Shown here piece after piece: positions 60,482 to 64,000 of a DNA stretch of 64,000 nucleotides; position 1 is the stretch's first letter; each line of letters starts with the position of its first letter. The stretch comes from Sorangium sp051521495 (GTDB lineage: Bacteria; Myxococcota_A; Polyangia; Polyangiales; Polyangiaceae), in assembly GCF_051521495.1 (NCBI RefSeq), contig NZ_CP150355.1, positions 4,278,001 to 4,342,000 on the forward strand, in the 5' to 3' direction. Made by a program: the position numbers and the translations under genes. The notes under the pieces are model-generated. The model was given only the letters and a program-made list of their open reading frames with translations, was not told the DNA's origin and did no database searches.

Positions 60482-61174
60482 CTACTTCACGTAGATCTGG
60501 GCGACGGCGAGGCCGCTGCCGCGGACGGTCATGACCGCCTTCGCGGGGCCGCCCACGGGGAGCGGGTTCTTGAAGCAAGAGCCCTTGCCGCCGAGCGTGG
60601 CGTTCGGTCCGGTGGTGTTGTCCTGCGAGAGCACCACGGGCGGCAGCATCGGCGCGGGCTGGGCGACGATCTGCAGGTTGAGCTCCTGCACGCCGAGGCC
60701 CACGCCGATCACGGAGTAACACTTGCCCGGCTGGATGTTGAACGGCTGCTCGAGCGTCTGGCCGTCCTGGAACTGCCCGGCAAACGCGCCGCCTTCCGGC
60801 TGCATGCCCTGGACCTCGGAGGCCGCCATGGCGGTGAGCACCGGGGTCGCTGCGCTGACCGCAGCGGGCGCGATCGGGGTCGCCTGGCCGGTGCTGGTGC
60901 CCGTCGCGGTCGGGGTCTGCGTCGGGGTGGGGGTCGTGGTGGCAGGCGGCGGATACTGGCCCGGCTGGGCAGGCTGACCGTACTGGCCTGGCTGGGCGGG
61001 CTGACCGTACTGGCCCGGCTGGGCGGGCTGACCGTACTGTCCGGGCGGGTACTGGGTTGACGCCCCGTACTGGTTCTGCATCTGCGACGGGTTGTTCGGC
61101 TCCGGGTCGCTGCCACCGCAGGCGAGGGGCGCGAGGCCGAGCAGGGTCGCGGGGATGAGGACGTGCAAGCGCAT
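60482..61174 (-). CDS. Small lipoprotein with GQYGQPAQP repeats
   Basis: This 230-aa protein has a lipoprotein signal (MRLHVLIPATLLGLAPLAC19) and a strong ribosome site (AAGGAG). After C19 a Gln/Pro/Gly-rich part with four copies of P-G-Q-Y-G-Q-P-A-Q (last one changed) and a Thr/Pro stretch follows; the C-terminal 120 residues form a folded domain with two Cys (near 157 and 206, possibly a disulfide) and several strands. The repeat region likely spans cell-wall space or is surface exposed. No function is recognised. Confidence 0.72.
   Translation of the reverse strand: MRLHVLIPATLLGLAPLACGGSDPEPNNPSQMQNQYGASTQYPPGQYGQPAQPGQYGQPAQPGQYGQPAQPGQYPPPATTTPTPTQTPTATGTSTGQATPIAPAAVSAATPVLTAMAASEVQGMQPEGGAFAGQFQDGQTLEQPFNIQPGKCYSVIGVGLGVQELNLQIVAQPAPMLPPVVLSQDNTTGPNATLGGKGSCFKNPLPVGGPAKAVMTVRGSGLAVAQIYVK
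60954..61050 (-). repeat. 27-bp tandem repeat in the small lipoprotein gene
   Basis: Units of 27 bp begin at 60954, 60981, 61008 and 61035 (plus-strand starts TACTGG), the last degenerate. They encode the nonapeptide with Q-Y-G-Q-P-A-Q in frame. Confidence 0.9.
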
Positions 61175-61865
61175 ACGAGGCTCCTTCAGGGTTGTGCGGG
61201 TGAGGCCGCGACACTGGGACGCTCGCCGCACCCGCGGCGGCTCACGGCCGCTGGTTGCGGTCGGTAAGACGGCCGAGGTGGGGGCGTGTTCTACAACGAC
61301 TTGGCGGTGCGAGGCCAGACGCTGAGGTGCAGGCGGCCTGATGCGCGTCCAGCGAGCGGAAAGCGGCGTCGCCGCGGCCCGGGCAGAGAGGTCCGGGAGC
61401 ACGTTGTCGACCAGCGTTTGACGTTTCGGTGTCCACGGACCGGGACGGACGGGGAGCGCGCCGCCCGCGTTTCTCGTCCGTCGCGCTCCTTCACGGTCGC
61501 GTTCGTCGAGCGCAGTCGGTGAACGCGCTGAGCCTGGCCGGCGCTGTCCACCGCCCCCGCCGCATCCCTCGCGAGGACGCACCCAGCCGTCGTCGCGCCT
61601 GCTCGAGGATACACCGGGGCCCTGCGGCCCTCCATCTGTCCCCGCGACGCTCCCGCCCAGTTGACGCGGGCGAAGGGCGACACCAAAAACCCCGTTCACA
61701 ACCGCGCGCGGGGTGGGGCGGTCATGTGGTCCGCCTGGCGAGCCCAGTGCGGTTCCGCTGCGAGCCCGCAGGCCGCCGCGGCGTGCGGTCCAGCAGTCAG
61801 GCGCCGCTACTGTGTAGATTCAACAACGGGCGATCCCGCTCGCGGCGGGAGATCAGGAACGAGCC
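61175..61865. other. Large intergenic region, no gene recognised
   Basis: These 691 bases lie between the divergent small lipoprotein gene and the glutaredoxin gene. Reading frames here are long only because of high GC and show no domain. The last 60 bases before 61866 hold the glutaredoxin ribosome site (AGGA) and TAGATT, a possible -10 element. No RNA gene, inverted repeat or repeat of note was found. Confidence 0.4.
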
Positions 61866-62180
61866 ATGAGCGACATCCACCAGGCGATCAAGGATACCGT
61901 CGAGAGCAACCGCGTCGTCCTCTTCATGAAGGGCACCAAGACCTTCCCGCAATGCGGCTTCTCGGCGCGGGCAGTAGACATCCTGAAAAAGTGCGGTGTG
62001 GACTTCAAGGACGTCAACGTGCTGTCCGACCCATCGCTTCGCCAAGGGATCAAGGACTACTCGCAGTGGCCGACGATCCCGCAGGTCTACGTGGACGGGA
62101 AGTTCGTCGGTGGCTCCGACATCCTCATGGAGATGTTCCAGTCGGGCGATCTGCAGAAGCTCCTGACGAAGGAGGGCTAG
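61866..62180 (+). CDS. grxD: Monothiol glutaredoxin (Grx4/GrxD type)
   Basis: This 104-aa protein has the C-G-F-S active site (Cys30) of monothiol glutaredoxins, the T-V-P/I-P-Q-V-like TIPQVYVDG segment and the G-G-S-D loop. These proteins carry [2Fe-2S] clusters and transfer them to iron-sulfur proteins, with glutathione as ligand. The length is normal. The ATG at 61866 follows AGGAACGAGCC. Its TAG stop shares the bases CTAG (62177-62180) with the stop of the opposite gene. Confidence 0.96.
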   Translation: MSDIHQAIKDTVESNRVVLFMKGTKTFPQCGFSARAVDILKKCGVDFKDVNVLSDPSLRQGIKDYSQWPTIPQVYVDGKFVGGSDILMEMFQSGDLQKLLTKEG

Positions 62181-62938
62181 CGTTCGGAGCGCTCCGGCGC
62201 GCAAAGCCCTGCAGCGATCGCGGCGCGGCGCAGGACCTCGTCGAACATGTCGCGGGTGAGCCGCCCCGTCTGGGTGTTCTGCTGGCTGACGTGATAGCTG
62301 CCGAAGAGCCGCGCCTCCGCGGCTCCCCCGCGCGGATCGGGGATGGTCGCCTCCACGCCGTGCGCGAACGGCGGGAGCCGTGGGGGCGCCTCGGCGCGAT
62401 CACCCACGGACGCGCAGCGTGCGCGAGCGAGCGCGCCGACAGCGTCATAGCCGATCTTGCCGAGCGCGAGGTACACGCGCGCTCGATGCAGCGCCGCTAG
62501 CTCCCGGTCGATCCACCCGCGGCACGCCGCGAGCTCGACGATCGTGGGCTTGTTGTTCGGGGGAGCGCAACGGCAGGGGGCGGTGATGAACACGCCACGG
62601 AGCGAGAGCCCATCGTCGCGTGACGTGCTCGTCGGCTGCGAGGCGAGCCCCGCTCGAAAGAGCGCCGCGTAGAGGAAGTCACCCGACCGATCGCCGGTGA
62701 ACATCCGACCGGTGCGGTTCGCGCCGTGCGCCGCCGGGGCCAGCCCGACGATCACGAGCGGCGCGTCCGGATCGCCAAAGCCTGGCACAGGGCGGCCCCA
62801 GTAGGTCTGGTCCCTGTAAGCGCGTCGCTTCTCTCGCGCGATGTCTTCCCGCCATGCCACAAGCCGCGGGCAGCGCCGGCACTCGACGAGCTCCGCCGCG
62901 ATCTGCTCGAGCGCGCGCGCCGCGCCGCCGCGGCTCAC
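62177..62938 (-). CDS. Family 5 uracil-DNA glycosylase (UDGb-like)
   Basis: This 253-aa repair enzyme removes uracil and deaminated bases from DNA. Motif A is G-L-A-P-A-A-H-G-A-N-R-T-G-R-M-F-T-G-D with G-x-x-Asn; motif B is Y-H-V-S-Q-Q-N-T-Q-T-G-R-L-T. Family 5 members usually have H-P-S; here V replaces P. Cys20 and Cys23 and a later C-R-C pair with C in ACRGW supply an iron-sulfur cluster. The GTG start at 62938 overlaps the lipase stop by 4 nt (GTGA). It converges with the glutaredoxin gene. Confidence 0.9.
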   Translation of the reverse strand: MSRGGAARALEQIAAELVECRRCPRLVAWREDIAREKRRAYRDQTYWGRPVPGFGDPDAPLVIVGLAPAAHGANRTGRMFTGDRSGDFLYAALFRAGLASQPTSTSRDDGLSLRGVFITAPCRCAPPNNKPTIVELAACRGWIDRELAALHRARVYLALGKIGYDAVGALARARCASVGDRAEAPPRLPPFAHGVEATIPDPRGGAAEARLFGSYHVSQQNTQTGRLTRDMFDEVLRRAAIAAGLCAPERSER

Positions 62939-64000
62939 GCGGCGGGCTCGCCGCGCGAGCTCGCCGACGCGCTGCTCTGCCCGAGGTCCATGCCGCGCTC
63001 CGACGCGCGCGCCTCCACGAGCGGGCGCGGGGGCGCCCCCTCCTGCGCGTTCACGCCGCTTTGCTCGCCAGCCACCATTCCGGTCACGATGCGGTCGAGC
63101 ACCGCGTCGAAGCGCAGCCGGTTGAAGCGGGCGCCGCTCGCCAGCCAGTCGATATGCCCGCCCTTGCCCGGAAAATGGCCGACGATGTCCAGGTGGTCGG
63201 CCTTGCCGGCCCAGATGAGCTCCCCCCATACCTGCGAGGCGAGCGGAACCACGCCGTCGTTGGCGTCCGGCGGTGGAAGCTCGCCGAGCACGCGCGCGAG
63301 CTTCTGCTCGATCGAGCCATCATGCGAGCGACAAGGGTAGTGCTCGTTCAAGCGGGCCGTGATGTTCGACAGCGCGGTGAAGATCGCGGCCGACATCGCC
63401 CCCCACGGCGACCGGAGCGCGGACACCCAGTCGCGGACGGCGTTGCGCGGCGCGTACGTCGCGACGCTCTGGTAGCGCAGGCCGGCGCGGTCTTCCAGGC
63501 CGGCGTGGAGCAGATCCATCGCCTCCGGCATGATCTGGACGATGGCGCCCTGGTCGTCGCGCAAGAGCTTCAGCCACGCGCGCAGCTCGCGGCTCGAAGC
63601 GTCGTCGAGCACGCGGATGAAGCTCTCGACCGCGCGATCGATGAGCTCGATCTCGAAGAAGCCGAGCTGCGCCCGGCCGAACGCGGCGACCAGCGCTGAC
63701 GCGGCCGCGAGCGGCGGCGCGCCGAGCTTGAGGCCGGCCACCGTCAGCGCCGTGACGGCGTAGAGCAGCCGCTGGCCGCTCACCGTGGCGAAGAAGGCGG
63801 CGAGCGGGGTGCCGTAATGAGGCGTGTTGATGGTCGTGACGGATCGCAGTCGAGTCGTCCAGCCGAGCCGGCGGTGAGCGTTCCCCGGGAGCCGTACGGT
63901 GGGCGAAGCGACGAGGCGAGCGTCGAGGCCGCCGGTCGAGTGGCCCACGATGTGGATCGGGCCGTCGTCGTCCCCGGCGCTCTCGTCCACGAGGCGGGCG
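62935..64000 (-). CDS. Lipase / alpha-beta hydrolase, partial (N-terminus beyond window)
   Basis: The frame stays open to the window edge, and the visible part covers about 355 residues. It has the nucleophile elbow G-H-S-T-G-G (about 16-21 from a GTG at 63990), the acid in D-A-N-D-G-V-V-P, and a His in L-D-I-V-G-H-F. These form a Ser-Asp-His triad as in esterase/lipase proteins. Members of the fold usually have 60-100 residues before the elbow, so the true start is upstream of the window. It is coupled to the glycosylase gene by a GTGA overlap. Confidence 0.85.
   Translation of the reverse strand, partial: ARLVDESAGDDDGPIHIVGHSTGGLDARLVASPTVRLPGNAHRRLGWTTRLRSVTTINTPHYGTPLAAFFATVSGQRLLYAVTALTVAGLKLGAPPLAAASALVAAFGRAQLGFFEIELIDRAVESFIRVLDDASSRELRAWLKLLRDDQGAIVQIMPEAMDLLHAGLEDRAGLRYQSVATYAPRNAVRDWVSALRSPWGAMSAAIFTALSNITARLNEHYPCRSHDGSIEQKLARVLGELPPPDANDGVVPLASQVWGELIWAGKADHLDIVGHFPGKGGHIDWLASGARFNRLRFDAVLDRIVTGMVAGEQSGVNAQEGAPPRPLVEARASERGMDLGQSSASASSRGEPAA

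Noticed and set aside
60954..61050. CRISPR-like array
   Set aside because: The 27-bp units are contiguous without spacers and encode an in-frame nonapeptide repeat.
61661..62500. 279-codon frame over the glutaredoxin gene
   Set aside because: It is out of frame with glutaredoxin and antisense to the glycosylase, both of which have clear motifs.

Overview
The window is very GC-rich and gene-dense. Codons are strongly biased to G or C at the third position, GTG and TTG starts are common, and stop and start codons of adjacent genes often overlap by 4 nt (ATGA or GTGA). It carries several eukaryote-like Ser/Thr kinases, one fused to an AAA ATPase with TPRs and one with two kinase domains. It also has many two-component proteins, large Ala/Pro-rich multidomain proteins, predicted lipoproteins and a zinc-ribbon/GYF membrane protein of the type known from myxobacterial gliding machinery. 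Together these point to a large-genome myxobacterium, most likely Polyangiales (Sorangium-like). This is inference from content, not a database match.

Layout. 1-7.1 kb: the 3' end of a repeat-rich protein, a PAS-PAS-PAS-STAS sensor (minus), a TPR-like protein (plus), a 125-bp intergenic hairpin, and a 1181-aa kinase/ATPase/TPR regulator (minus). 7.3-9.8 kb: molybdopterin genes moaD-moaA-moaC-moaE (plus). 9.9-17.1 kb: a complete phosphate operon on the minus strand, phoB-phoR-pstS-pstC-pstA-pstB-phoU, with a good Pho box before pstS and a weaker one before phoB. Two copies of a CGCCAAG-rich palindrome lie at its end and between phoB and phoR. 17.4-20.8 kb: ndk, a degenerate histidine-kinase-like protein, dapD and dapE (lysine/peptidoglycan precursor synthesis), closed by a strong hairpin. 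20.9-28.7 kb: a signalling island with a histidine kinase, two single-domain response regulators, a second kinase with a degraded N box, and a 1395-aa protein with a GspE/MshE-like N-terminus, a GAF-like domain and HEAT repeats.

28.9-36.6 kb: an envelope protein with three tandem DsbA-like domains, a small secreted protein, a tandem pair of DnaA boxes, a double Ser/Thr kinase and a MATE exporter. 36.6-41.2 kb: a fused class II aldolase/short-chain dehydrogenase, then an ArsR-methyltransferase regulator translationally coupled to ahcY. 41.4-48.5 kb: an M16 peptidase coupled to a membrane-anchored parvulin isomerase, a His-rich unknown protein, a PilZ protein, a small unknown protein and a DinG-like helicase. 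Antisense to the region just past the helicase is the remnant of a membrane glycosyltransferase gene. 49.1-55.1 kb: a two-subunit GMC-type dehydrogenase, an NtrC-type activator and a zinc-ribbon/GYF membrane protein. 55.4-61.2 kb: three predicted lipoproteins. 61.9-64 kb: a monothiol glutaredoxin, a family 5 uracil-DNA glycosylase and a lipase that runs off the window.

No tRNA, rRNA, CRISPR array, insertion sequence or prophage gene was recognised. The least-explained items are the tandem signalling proteins, the triple DsbA protein, the phased repeats before the ArsR-methyltransferase gene, and the intergenic palindromes.
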